Shown: positions 16,690-25,969 of the stretch, in pieces
How the letters are laid out: each line of letters begins with the position of its first letter
Numbering within the stretch: position 1 is the stretch's first letter
DNA from: Aliiroseovarius sp. S1339
GTDB lineage: Bacteria; Pseudomonadota; Alphaproteobacteria; Rhodobacterales; Rhodobacteraceae
DNA: 64,000 bases
Reading direction: 5' to 3'
Assembly (NCBI RefSeq): GCF_023195695.1
Contig: NZ_JALPQG010000010.1
Span: forward strand, 79,536 to 143,535
The notes under the pieces: generated by a model
Told to the model about the DNA's origin: nothing
Database searches by the model: none
The model's input: only the letters and a program-made list of their open reading frames with translations
Translations under genes and position numbers: made by a program

Positions 16690-18483
16690 TCAATCTTGGT
16701 CAAACCCGGCCTTGCTGAGCCCCAGCAGAAACTGCCGCCCGCCTTCGGTGGCCAGCCCCGGATAGCCCGAGCCGCGCAGCACCTCGGTTGAAAAATCAGG
16801 CTCGATCTCGACCAGTTTCTGGCGCAGGCTTTCGACCATCTGGACATTGCCAAGATGGGCGTGGCTGGAAATCAGATAGCGCAGGATCGAGTTGAATTTG
16901 GGTCGTTGCACCAATGCCTTTTCCCCGGCCTTGATCGCGGCGTGGTGGTCGCCGGCCAAAGCGGCGGCGATGCATTTGGTGGTGTCGAAATAATAGCTGA
17001 TCGGTGTGTTAGACCCTAAATGCTGCGCCCAGGACGCCATCGCCAGCGATTTCTGCGTGTCGCCCGCATAGGCGTTCATCGTGGCATAAAGATCCCAACC
17101 GATGGCCTGTTCAGGGTCGATCTTCAATGCGCGTTCAAACAGGGACGCGGCCATGTCAAATTCGCTGAATAGGTAAGAATGGATATGTGCGGCGAGGGAG
17201 AGGACCAGCGGGTCGAATTCGTCTTCTTCCAGCGCGCGGGTGGCGTAATATTGCGCCTCGGAAATCTGCGCGGCGGCGTCGGGGGTGAACCGCTGGCCTA
17301 CCTGAAAGGATTTGGCGAACGCCATCCACGCATAGGTCTGCGCGTTGGGTTGCAGTTTCAAAAGGCGCGCCAGCTTGTCCTCGGCGCTGGACAGCTCGTT
17401 CACCGACAGACCGAACATCTGATAGATGCATTCGATCAACTGGCCCGCGCCCGCCATCTGTGGGCTGGTCGCCTGCATCTGCAAATGCCGCCCGATCTGG
17501 ATCACCGCATGGGACACAAGGCCGTTCAGGGCAGGGCAGGCGGGTTGGGCGAAATCTTCCGGCGTGAAGGCTTGGCTGGAGGACCAGACGGTCACGCCAT
17601 CCTTGCCGGTCAAAAGCTCGACCGACAGGCGGACCGAGGGGCCTTGCTGCATCTCGGACACCCGCAGGACCAGCGGGATCTCGACCCGGCCAAATTCACT
17701 GCGCATTTGCGACAGCGGTTGGTTTTCAAAGGTGCGCACGCTGGGTACCCGGCCCATTTCGCGCAGGTTTCGGGTCAGTTTGTCGGTCAAGAGACCGGCA
17801 TGGGCGTCGCCCGCCTGGCCACTTTGAACGCCGATGGCCCAATTGGCGGTTTGCGCAGGTTGAATATGGTCGGTGACGTTCAGTTGGGTGCTGATTTTCG
17901 GATCCGGCACCGCCCTGCCATTGGGACCGCGCGACAGGCCCAGAACATCGGGCGAGATATCGGCGCGCGCGTCGGCTGTGTCGTCAGTGTCGTGATCCAC
18001 CAGCCTTTGTTCCCAAATCTGGCGTTCCAACGTCAGCCAGCTTTCGAATTCCGGGTCGCAGATGTCAAACCCTTCCAAAAAGTGTTCCGACACCGCGTCA
18101 ACGCCGATGGTTGGTGTCACTTCACCCCGTTCAACCTGATCAATCAGCGCGATCGCGTCGACATGGATGCGCGACAGATCCAGCGAGACCGAGTATTTGT
18201 CGGCGCTGAGAATGTCCTTCATATCCGCGCCAAAACATTTGCGAATGTCCAAAAGCGCTTGGCGCAGGCTGGCCGAGGCCTGATCTTCGCCCCGGTCGCT
18301 CCATAACTTATCCCGCAGCCAGACCCGCGATCTGGACCCGCGCGGCGCAAGCGCCAGCATGGCAAGAACGGCCTTGGATTTCTGGTTTTTCGGCGTAAAA
18401 AGGTTGCCCTCGCCATCTTGCACGGTAAGGGGGCCGAACAGGAAGATATCCAGGTCGTGGTCGGTCGAGCGTTCAAGGTCCAT
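16690..18483 (-). CDS. Winged-helix regulator with BTAD-like and TPR regions (SARP-like)
   Basis: 597 residues from ATG at 18483, chosen because GAAGGA lies seven bases upstream; the frame extends about 100 residues further without protein-like character. Residues 8-100 (LDIFLFGPLTVQDGEG onward) match an OmpR/SARP-type DNA-binding domain, followed by a BTAD-like helical region to about 200. The middle (near 230-370) resembles the FlgO/TolB-like module seen in CadC-type TPR regulators. The rest is TPR-like helices. No transmembrane helix, so it is cytoplasmic. It lies 35 bases upstream of the PAP2 gene and is the first gene of the cassette, so it probably controls the cassette or is controlled with it. 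Confidence 0.75.
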   Translation of the reverse strand: MDLERSTDHDLDIFLFGPLTVQDGEGNLFTPKNQKSKAVLAMLALAPRGSRSRVWLRDKLWSDRGEDQASASLRQALLDIRKCFGADMKDILSADKYSVSLDLSRIHVDAIALIDQVERGEVTPTIGVDAVSEHFLEGFDICDPEFESWLTLERQIWEQRLVDHDTDDTADARADISPDVLGLSRGPNGRAVPDPKISTQLNVTDHIQPAQTANWAIGVQSGQAGDAHAGLLTDKLTRNLREMGRVPSVRTFENQPLSQMRSEFGRVEIPLVLRVSEMQQGPSVRLSVELLTGKDGVTVWSSSQAFTPEDFAQPACPALNGLVSHAVIQIGRHLQMQATSPQMAGAGQLIECIYQMFGLSVNELSSAEDKLARLLKLQPNAQTYAWMAFAKSFQVGQRFTPDAAAQISEAQYYATRALEEDEFDPLVLSLAAHIHSYLFSEFDMAASLFERALKIDPEQAIGWDLYATMNAYAGDTQKSLAMASWAQHLGSNTPISYYFDTTKCIAAALAGDHHAAIKAGEKALVQRPKFNSILRYLISSHAHLGNVQMVESLRQKLVEIEPDFSTEVLRGSGYPGLATEGGRQFLLGLSKAGFDQD

Positions 18484-19320
18484 TGGCATTCCTTCGGAAA
18501 CCTTTGCGCCAAGCGCAAAAGATTGTTTCGAAATACTACCCAAAAACGGCATTTCTTGCAAAAATTGAACTGCAACCAATTCCGTGTTCCCTTGAGATGA
18601 TGAACCCAATGGCAAACTAGGGGGGCTGCGTAATCGCTGCGTGAAACTGGCGTGAATACAGCGGGGTATGATTGAATTGGGCCTTTGGTCGGTCGGTATT
18701 ACGCGAGCATGAGCGCCTGACGCTGGGTCAAGAGAAGTGTTTGACGGTCGGACGTGGTGGTCGGCGAGGCGACAGGACAGCGACAAATCAGGCGGGGTGA
18801 TTCGGTTTGGGGTAAAGTACGCGCCATCTGTTTGAACGCGACAAGGCCTAAGGTGACCTTACGGCATGTGGCCGCTGGGCACCAAAAGCGGCGGGAAGGG
18901 GCCGGTTGTGAGCCGTCCGGGCCAACAAAAACGGTCAATTCAAAAAAACATGTAGAAACAACCATAAGGCGTGAAATCACTAATACCTTAGAGCAGGTTT
19001 TCGCCCGCTCTACCCAGGGAGGAAAAGGCCGTTGCACCCCATTTCTCGGCGCAGTCTTGCTTATATGGAAGTTTTTGGTTTGGGGGACTCCCGCACTGGT
19101 TGATTTTCTGTATAGTGCGCTCACCACTCAGGCCATTGGCATCGGATGCACGTCGACCCCTCGGCGTTTTGCACGGATTGTCTTATCAACCCTGAAGGTT
19201 AGGCGCTCGCGCCTTAATTGTGCCACGAACCTGCCGCACGTTTAATAATGTGCGCGCAACCAAGTAGGAAAAGTCGCGCGATCGCCATGCGGGTGGTCGC
19301 CTGATCGGACAGGAGTTGAA
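18484..19320. other. Gene-poor divergent region between the regulator and the small membrane protein
   Basis: 837 bases with no supported gene. A 163-codon plus-strand frame at 18754-19245 lacks a good ribosome site and protein-like composition and was not accepted. Small dyads occur: TAAGG-TGA-CCTTA (18849-18861) and AGGCGC-TC-GCGCCT (19201-19214). Promoters for both flanking genes should lie here. Confidence 0.5.
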
Positions 19321-19518
19321 ATGGTAATCGGTGTTCTTGTACTCGGGATGTTTGTTGGGCTTGCCACTGCTGTAGTCGCGCTTTTGAATGGCTATTCGAT
19401 TTTGATGGCGCTTTGGTTTTATAGCTCGGTCGGCACGTTTTCGGCGCTTGTCAGTATCGCCATGTTGTGGCTGATCCGTGACTATATCCTGAATGGCTCG
19501 GACGAACAGCAAGGCTGA
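19321..19518 (+). CDS. Small membrane protein, unknown function
   Basis: 65 residues. ATG at 19321 is preceded by ACAGGAGTTGAA, a good ribosome site. Two hydrophobic segments (about 3-24 and 28-52) and a short charged tail (RDYILNGSDEQQG) are visible. It is followed at once by a terminator, which supports a real monocistronic gene. Not recognised; it sits before the type I secretion genes but is separated from them by the terminator. Confidence 0.65.
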   Translation: MVIGVLVLGMFVGLATAVVALLNGYSILMALWFYSSVGTFSALVSIAMLWLIRDYILNGSDEQQG

Positions 19519-19552
19519 TCCTGCGTCGCCCCGCGCCTACCTTAACAGACCC

Positions 19553-19594
19553 AAAAAAACGCGCGTGCCCGGATAACCCGAGGCGCGCTTTTTT
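19553..19594 (+). terminator. Rho-independent terminator after the small membrane protein
   Basis: A GC stem (GCGCG at 19561-19565 with CGCGC at 19584-19588) flanked by seven A and six T can terminate in either direction. The loop is about 18 bases. Confidence 0.75.
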
Positions 19595-19744
19595 GTCTTT
19601 GCGGTTTGGGTTTTCTGTGCGGGCTAATTTTGCAACTGATATAACGACTTATTCACAGTGATCCTGTTCAGTTCTTGCATCAATGCGCGCATGTGAACAA
19701 ACTATGCGCATAATAGACGTAAACAGGCGCACGGGGATCATGAT

Positions 19745-21487
19745 TTGCCAGAACAGTTTTCTGTGAAGCCGAAGAAAAACCCATATAAGAAAGAGCTTAC
19801 CCACCTTCGCCGGGCGTTCTTGACGGTTGGGCTGTTCAGCGCGGCGATCAACCTGTTGATGCTGACTGGCCCGCTTTACATGCTGCAGGTCTATGACCGG
19901 GTGCTGTCCAGTGGGTCCGTGGCCACGTTGCAAGGGCTTTTTGTGATCGTGGTGATCCTTTATGTCTTCCTCGGCATTTACGAATTTCTGCGCGCCCGCC
20001 TTTTGTCGCGCGCCAGTTACCGCGTGGATCAGGCGATCGGCGCGGATGCGTTCGGGTTTTGGCTGCGATCTGGCTTTGTCGACAATAAAGAGCATTACAA
20101 CCCGGTACAGGATTTGGCCGTGGTCCGGTCGTTTCTTGCCAGCCCCGCCATTCTGGGGCTGTTTGATCTGCCGTGGATTCCGATTTTTCTGGCGGTCGTC
20201 TTCTTTATCCATCCGTGGCTTGGCTGGCTGACCGTGGGCGGCGCGGTGATTGTGATCATTGCCGCGATCATCAACCGTTTCGCGTCGCGTGATCCGATCA
20301 AGAACGCAGGCATCAGCGAAGGGGTCGAACGATCTTTCGTTGAACGCGCGCGGCGCAACGCCGAAGCCGTTCTGGCGCTGGGGATGTTGGACAAGGTCAC
20401 AGCGCGTTGGACCGGCTTGCACCAAAACAGCCTTGGTCACTACCAATCCGGCGGCGATCGATCCGAGCTTGTGACGGCGTTTTCCAAATCTTTCCGGTTG
20501 CTGTTGCAATCGACCTTGCTGACGGTCGGTGCGTTTCTTGCGCTACGCCAGGAAATCTCGCCGGGGATGATTATTGCGACCTCGATCGTGGCGGGGCGCG
20601 CGTTGGCGCCTGTTGATCAGGTGATCGGCCACTGGCGCACTATCGGGCGGGCAGGGGACGCGCATCGCCGCTTGAAAGAGGCGATGGATTTTCTTCCTGA
20701 CCCGCAAAGTGGTTTTGATCTACCCGAACCCAAAGGGCATTTGGTGGTGAAGAATGTCACCAAACTGACGCCCAAGAACTCTCTGGTCAGCGACCGCCCC
20801 CGTATTCTGGAACGTATCAGTTTCGAACTTCAGCCCGGCGATGGTCTGGGTGTTGTAGGCAGCAGCGCGGCGGGCAAATCCAGTCTGGCCCGGCTGCTTG
20901 TCGGCCTGTGGCAACCCGATCAGGGCGAGGTCCGGTTGGACGGTGCGACCCTGAACCAGTGGCATAACGAGGATTTGGGCGGCCATATCGGATACCTGCC
21001 CCAGCGGGTCGAGATGCTGCCGGGCACCATCGCCGAAAACATCGCGCGCTTTGACCCGAACGCACGGGACGACGATGTCATCGAAGCAGCGCAGATCGCC
21101 GGTGTGCATGACATGATCCTGAAAATGCCTCAGGGCTATACGACCTATGTGGGCATTACGGAACAGCCTTTGTCCGGTGGTCAAACGCAGCGGCTTGGCC
21201 TTGCGCGCGCGCTGTATGGAAGCCCGCGACTTCTGGTGTTGGACGAGCCGAATTCAAACCTTGATGCAAAGGGCGACGAGGCGTTGGCGAATGCGGTTAT
21301 CGGGATGCGCAAGAAGGGCTGCACCGTTTTGGTGATGGCGCATCGCCCCAGCGTCATTCAGGCCGTGAACAAGATTTTGATCCTGCACGAAGGCAAGTTG
21401 GGCCGGTTTGGCATGAAAGAGGATGTGTTGCAGCATGCCTCGCCCGGGAAAGCCACCGCCGCCCCCAGTTCCGTATTCGAGGTATAG
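19745..21487 (+). CDS. Type I secretion system ABC transporter (PrtD-like)
   Basis: 580 residues, from a TTG at 19745; an in-frame GTG at 19763 is an alternative. Residues 20-300 form a six-segment membrane domain. The nucleotide-binding domain follows: Walker A GSSAAGKSS near 379, signature LSGGQTQRLGLARAL, Walker B LLVLDEPNSNLD. It lacks the C39 peptidase-like domain of HlyB, as PrtD transporters do. It powers export of an RTX-type or similar substrate directly out of the cell through the fusion protein and outer-membrane factor encoded next. No cognate substrate gene is recognisable beside it. Confidence 0.87.
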   Translation: MPEQFSVKPKKNPYKKELTHLRRAFLTVGLFSAAINLLMLTGPLYMLQVYDRVLSSGSVATLQGLFVIVVILYVFLGIYEFLRARLLSRASYRVDQAIGADAFGFWLRSGFVDNKEHYNPVQDLAVVRSFLASPAILGLFDLPWIPIFLAVVFFIHPWLGWLTVGGAVIVIIAAIINRFASRDPIKNAGISEGVERSFVERARRNAEAVLALGMLDKVTARWTGLHQNSLGHYQSGGDRSELVTAFSKSFRLLLQSTLLTVGAFLALRQEISPGMIIATSIVAGRALAPVDQVIGHWRTIGRAGDAHRRLKEAMDFLPDPQSGFDLPEPKGHLVVKNVTKLTPKNSLVSDRPRILERISFELQPGDGLGVVGSSAAGKSSLARLLVGLWQPDQGEVRLDGATLNQWHNEDLGGHIGYLPQRVEMLPGTIAENIARFDPNARDDDVIEAAQIAGVHDMILKMPQGYTTYVGITEQPLSGGQTQRLGLARALYGSPRLLVLDEPNSNLDAKGDEALANAVIGMRKKGCTVLVMAHRPSVIQAVNKILILHEGKLGRFGMKEDVLQHASPGKATAAPSSVFEV

Positions 21488-21490
21488 GCG

Positions 21491-22807
21491 ATGGCAAATA
21501 ACACCCTTCCCAAAGCCAGCACGATCAAGACCGGCTTGGCCGCCCCCGTCTATCTGGGCGCGCTGGCCAGTTTGGCGCTGTTGCTTGCGGGCTTCATCTG
21601 GATGTCCAGCACGCTGATCACCAGCGCAGTGATTGCGCCGGGCAAGGTCGTTGTGCGCGGCCTGCCCAAGCAGGTGCAAAGCCTTGATGGCGGTGTGGTC
21701 GCGGAAATTTTGGTCAAAGACGGCGACGTTGTCCAAAAGGGTGACGTGCTGCTGCGTCTTGATCCCAGCCTTTTGCAGATCAACCACGAGATTTATCGCA
21801 ACCGCCTGTCCGAAGTTATCACCCGCGAAGCGCGGCTGGAGGCCGAATATCAGAAGCTTGAAGAACCCGAATTTGACATCGACGGCACCTATCTGGGCGG
21901 GATTGACCTGACCCAACACTTTAAAGGCCAGCGCGAGATTTTCATCGCGCGCCGCGAAGTGTTGAGCGGGCGCAAGGAACAGTTGGCCGAACGCATCTTG
22001 CAATTCGGCAACCAGATTTCGGGGGTCGAGGCGCTGATCACCTCGAAACAGGATCAGCTGGCTTATGTCAGTCAGGAACGCGAAAACCTGCAAGGGCTCA
22101 GCGAAAAAGGGCTGGTGCGCGAAAGCGAGTTGTTAGAGCTGCAAGGGCGGGAATCTTCGCTTCTGGGTCAGATCGCCGAACATCAATCCGAACTGGCGCG
22201 GATCCATAACTCGATCCGCGACACCGAACTTGAGATCCTGCAAGCTGATCGCGAGTTTAAAGAACAAGTCGTGACAGAGCTGCGCACCACCACCGCCGAA
22301 CGCGAAGAGCTGATTTTGCAGATCGTCACCGTCGAAAAGCAGTTGGAACGGATTGATATCCTTTCCCCGACCGACGGCATCGTGCACGAATTGCAGGCCA
22401 CCACCGAAGGCGGCGTGGTCGCGCCTGAAGCCACCATCACCCAGATCGTGCCCCTGTCGGATGGGGTCGAGTTCAAGTTGCAGGTGGACCCACGTTCAAT
22501 CGACCAGGTGTTTGTCGGGCAGGTTGCGAAGGTCATATTTCCAGCGTTCAACCAGCGCACCACGCCGGAATTATTCGGAACGGTGGCGGGAATTTCGCCC
22601 ACCTCTGTTGAAGATGCGCAGACTGGGGAAAGCTATTTCCGGATCGACCTGACCCTTCCGGTCGAGGAAATTTCCAGGCTAGGCGATGTGGAACTGATCC
22701 CCGGTATGCCGGTGGAGGCGTTCTTGCAAACCGGCGAACGCTCGGTTCTGACATATCTGACCGAGCCCATGTTGCAGCAGCTCAAACGCGCGTTCCGCGA
22801 AGGATAG
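21491..22807 (+). CDS. Type I secretion membrane fusion protein, HlyD family
   Basis: 438 residues. One N-terminal membrane anchor (near 16-38), a biotinyl-lipoyl-like half-motif (VQSLDGGVVAEILVKDGDVVQKGDVLLRLD), a long periplasmic coiled coil from about 95 to 290, and the second half-motif (ILSPTDGIVHELQATTEGGVV). It bridges the inner-membrane ABC protein to the outer-membrane channel. It starts three bases after the ABC gene stop and is certainly co-transcribed with it. Confidence 0.88.
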   Translation: MANNTLPKASTIKTGLAAPVYLGALASLALLLAGFIWMSSTLITSAVIAPGKVVVRGLPKQVQSLDGGVVAEILVKDGDVVQKGDVLLRLDPSLLQINHEIYRNRLSEVITREARLEAEYQKLEEPEFDIDGTYLGGIDLTQHFKGQREIFIARREVLSGRKEQLAERILQFGNQISGVEALITSKQDQLAYVSQERENLQGLSEKGLVRESELLELQGRESSLLGQIAEHQSELARIHNSIRDTELEILQADREFKEQVVTELRTTTAEREELILQIVTVEKQLERIDILSPTDGIVHELQATTEGGVVAPEATITQIVPLSDGVEFKLQVDPRSIDQVFVGQVAKVIFPAFNQRTTPELFGTVAGISPTSVEDAQTGESYFRIDLTLPVEEISRLGDVELIPGMPVEAFLQTGERSVLTYLTEPMLQQLKRAFREG

Positions 22808-22975
22808 CGCGACGGCCTTGCGTTTCGGTTGTGGTTTTTTGGTCAGCCTGACGTCGCAGTTTTGGGGCATATGCAGTAATTCTTGGTGAAAACCGGGTTC
22901 TGTGCCAGTCTGCGCCATAATAACCGTGAAAAATAACAGTCGCATAGACGGCTGGCGAGGCAGACGGGTAGCACT

Positions 22976-24409
22976 ATGAAAAATACGCACAGGCGCACTG
23001 CGCCGGTTTTAGGATTCGTTTTGACGGCCACAATCGGGCTTTCCGGTTGTGCCACGGACGAACCTTATAACCTTCCATTCTTCAAATTCGCGAACTCTTA
23101 TTCCAGCGTGTCGTCGCAAGCGGTTCCTGTGCCGTTGGCGAATGACACATGGTGGATGGGGTTCAAGGACCCAGTATTCAACAAACTGGTGTCACGTTCG
23201 CTGGCAGGCAATATCGACCTTGAGATCGCCCGCGAAAAGGTGATCGAGGCAAACGCCAACCGCGACGCGGTGCCCGGTTTGCTGAATGTGACGCCATCCG
23301 CGTCTCACCGATATGGTCAAAATTTTGGTGGCACTGCTACGCATACCAGCAATGCCCGGCTTAACCTGGACTGGATGCTGGACCCTTATGGTCTGCGTCG
23401 TCAGCAAATACAGGCGGCAAGCGCGCGCGTTGATATCGCCGATGCACAAGAAGACGCTGCGCGTCTGACAGTTTTGTTGAACCTGTCCAACGCCTATGTG
23501 GACCTGCGCTATAACCAGCGGCTGTTGAACTTGCGTCGTCAGCAATTGGCTTCGCGCCGCGATGCGGTCACCCAGACCAAGCAGCTGTTTGACCAGCGCG
23601 CCGCCACCAAGCTGGACGTCGTTCAGACCGAAGCATTGGTCGCCGAGACCCAAACGCAGATCCCGGCCTTGATCGCTGCCGTTCGGGCGGGCAAGAACGA
23701 AATCGCCGTGCTGTCAGGTGTCGGCCCCGGCCGCCTTGGCATTGATCTGGACCGCAACGCCAAACAGCCGCGCCCGGCCAAGACGCTTAAGACTGGTGTG
23801 CCTGCAGATATTCTGCGCAATCGCCCCGACATGCAGATCGCCGAACGCAGCTATTACGAGGCCGTCACCAATGTCGGCATCGCGCGGGCCGAGCTTTATC
23901 CGTCATTGTCGCTTAGCGGCATGGTTGGTTATGGCGCGACCAGCGGGGCCGATGGTCTGGAGTATTTCATCGGGCCAACCCTGAACCTGCCGTCCTTGCC
24001 GTTGAAAAGCAGCAAGTCGCGTGTGGCCGCCCGCCATTCCCGCGCCCGTCAGGCTTATGGAAGCTGGAAATCGACGGTTTTGACGTCGATCAACGAAGTC
24101 GAAGCCGCGCTGGCCGCCTATCAGGGCAGCCGCAGCGCCGTTGTTGAATCGCAACGCCGCGTGCGCCTGAACCGAGAAGCGCGCGAACTGACCCAAGAGC
24201 TTTTGACACGGGAAGGCGCGACCATCCGCGATCTGATCAACGCAGAAGAACGGATCGCAGATGCAGATTCCGCCCTTGCCGACAACTTGCGCCAACTGGC
24301 CCGCAATTATGTGCGGCTGAACATCGCCCTTGGCGCTGGCAGCAAGGTCGGCGAGCCGGAAAAAGAAGCTGTAGTCGAAGTGAAATCAGCCAGCTCGGTG
24401 TCAAACTAG
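22976..24409 (+). CDS. Outer-membrane efflux lipoprotein, TolC/NodT family
   Basis: 477 residues. A lipoprotein signal with lipobox LSGC (Cys25) is present, and two OEP-type helical repeats follow (near 60-250 and 270-460), including the typical LRNRPDMQIAERSYYEA-like segment. NodT-family factors usually serve RND efflux or emrAB-type pumps, but the position 168 bases after hlyD suggests it completes this type I system. It could equally serve another pump. A bidirectional terminator follows. Confidence 0.86.
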   Translation: MKNTHRRTAPVLGFVLTATIGLSGCATDEPYNLPFFKFANSYSSVSSQAVPVPLANDTWWMGFKDPVFNKLVSRSLAGNIDLEIAREKVIEANANRDAVPGLLNVTPSASHRYGQNFGGTATHTSNARLNLDWMLDPYGLRRQQIQAASARVDIADAQEDAARLTVLLNLSNAYVDLRYNQRLLNLRRQQLASRRDAVTQTKQLFDQRAATKLDVVQTEALVAETQTQIPALIAAVRAGKNEIAVLSGVGPGRLGIDLDRNAKQPRPAKTLKTGVPADILRNRPDMQIAERSYYEAVTNVGIARAELYPSLSLSGMVGYGATSGADGLEYFIGPTLNLPSLPLKSSKSRVAARHSRARQAYGSWKSTVLTSINEVEAALAAYQGSRSAVVESQRRVRLNREARELTQELLTREGATIRDLINAEERIADADSALADNLRQLARNYVRLNIALGAGSKVGEPEKEAVVEVKSASSVSN

Positions 24410-24456
24410 ACATCTGGCTGATACGCTGATCTCTGGTCGATCCAAGAGGCCAAATA

Positions 24457-24490
24457 AAAACCCACCCTGACAGATGTCCGGGTGGGTTTT
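24457..24490. terminator. Bidirectional terminator between the outer-membrane factor and barrel genes
   Basis: An eleven-base inverted repeat (AAAACCCACCC / GGGTGGGTTTT) with a 12-base loop lies between two convergent genes and has A and T tracts suited to both strands. Confidence 0.9.
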
Positions 24491-24532
24491 CCTTTTGGTG
24501 CAATCGTGCGCCGTCAGATTAGGGCAGGGGGA

Positions 24533-25939
24533 TCAGCGGATGCTGAACTCCCGCGACAGCGTCACGAACAGCTCGTTGGATTCGCGGTCGGTATTGCCGG
24601 TCGCCTCGCGTTTGCGGTATTCATAACCCGCCATCACGTCCCAATCAGGCGTCAGCTCGTGCGTATAGGTTGCGCGAAAGCCCGAGACCGCTGTGCTGGT
24701 GTCTGTGGCGACATCGGTCACTTCGGCATAGTCCAGTTCAAACCCGATTGACGAACTTGCGGTCAGATCCGTGTCCAGCCCAAGCGACGCGCGGGTTGCG
24801 CGGTTTTCCAGCCCTGCATCCGAGGTGTCAAAGCTGCGATCCAGCGTGGCGGTGATGGTGGTGCCCATCGTCAACTCGTGCGTATAGCCAAGGCTGCCAA
24901 TCACATTCACGTCGCCTGCATTTGATCGCGTGGCGCCAAGACCGGCGTTGATGGCCCCGTTCGGCGTCTCAAACTCGCCCCGGACTTCAAAGGTATCGCG
25001 CCGACCCGTGGTGCTGATGTCAGTTGTTAATTCGGCCGTCAGACTGCCCGTGGGCATGTCGCGGGTGACGGAAAGGCCGCCGGTCACACCATCGCGCAGG
25101 GACGATCCGATCAGGTTCGTTTCCTCAATCTCGGTATAGCCCACGCTGGCGGTCATCCGGGTGATCGCGTCGATCTCATAGGTTAGGCTGGCGGTTGCGC
25201 CCCACGTCTCGCGCGAGGTTTGCACGGCGTCTTCGGCGTCGTATTGTTCCCAATCCAGCGCCACACGGCCTTCCATGACGGGCGAAAACTGCAAGCGCGC
25301 AAATACCTCGGCCGCCTTGGTTTCTTCGTCGAAATTGGCGGGGTCTGTGGTGTCCCAATACTCGGCCTTGTCGTATTCCAAAACGGTGCCGAAGCCGAAG
25401 GGGCGGGTGCGCCCGGTCTCGAAGCTTAGCATTGCGCCATAGCGCCCGCGTGTGCCGTCGGTCGGGTCAAGGTCACTTGGCTCCAACCCATCTTCGATCA
25501 GATCGTCAATGCCAGCCAGCGGATCTTCGAAATCAAGCGAGATCTGTTGATAGCTGGCTTCCGCATCCAATAGTGTGTCTGCGCTTTCCAGTTGATAGCC
25601 CAATGTCACTGACGGATCGTCAAACGACGTTTTGGTCGATCGTCCGGGCACCGATGCTGTTCGCACGGTGCCGCCCAGATCAAGGCTGAACTGCGCGACC
25701 CCGGTATCGCTGAGAAGCCCGAAGGTCACGGTGTTGTCCCACAGGGTTGTGGTCCCCGGCGAGGGATCGCTGAAGCTTAGATTGTCATTCGCCCGCAAAG
25801 TCGACGAAAGGCCTAGGGTCATGGAAAGACCCCCAGCCGGTTCGGCAATATCTGCATCTTGTCCGGTGGCGGGAACCAACCCAGTCGTAAATAGGGCGGT
25901 TCCGGCCAGGAGGGCGGCAATTTTGTTTTTCTGTCCCAC
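24533..25939 (-). CDS. Outer-membrane beta-barrel protein of the exopolysaccharide locus
   Basis: 468 residues from GTG at 25939, with AGAGG six bases upstream. A signal peptide (KIAALLAGTALFTTGLVPATG) precedes a sequence of alternating amphipathic strands, rich in Thr, Gly and Asp, with no other recognised domain. Such barrels accompany Wza-like genes in alphaproteobacterial polysaccharide loci, where they may form the outer-membrane pore. It follows the Wza-like gene by 30 bases, so both belong to one transcript. The exact role is inferred from context. Confidence 0.7.
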   Translation of the reverse strand: MGQKNKIAALLAGTALFTTGLVPATGQDADIAEPAGGLSMTLGLSSTLRANDNLSFSDPSPGTTTLWDNTVTFGLLSDTGVAQFSLDLGGTVRTASVPGRSTKTSFDDPSVTLGYQLESADTLLDAEASYQQISLDFEDPLAGIDDLIEDGLEPSDLDPTDGTRGRYGAMLSFETGRTRPFGFGTVLEYDKAEYWDTTDPANFDEETKAAEVFARLQFSPVMEGRVALDWEQYDAEDAVQTSRETWGATASLTYEIDAITRMTASVGYTEIEETNLIGSSLRDGVTGGLSVTRDMPTGSLTAELTTDISTTGRRDTFEVRGEFETPNGAINAGLGATRSNAGDVNVIGSLGYTHELTMGTTITATLDRSFDTSDAGLENRATRASLGLDTDLTASSSIGFELDYAEVTDVATDTSTAVSGFRATYTHELTPDWDVMAGYEYRKREATGNTDRESNELFVTLSREFSIR

Positions 25940-25969
25940 CTGTTTTCCTCTGCTCGTTAGCCGTTGTGC

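Noticed and set aside
18754..19245. 163-codon plus-strand frame in the gap before the small membrane protein
   Set aside because: No ribosome site, no domain and irregular composition; kept as non-coding.
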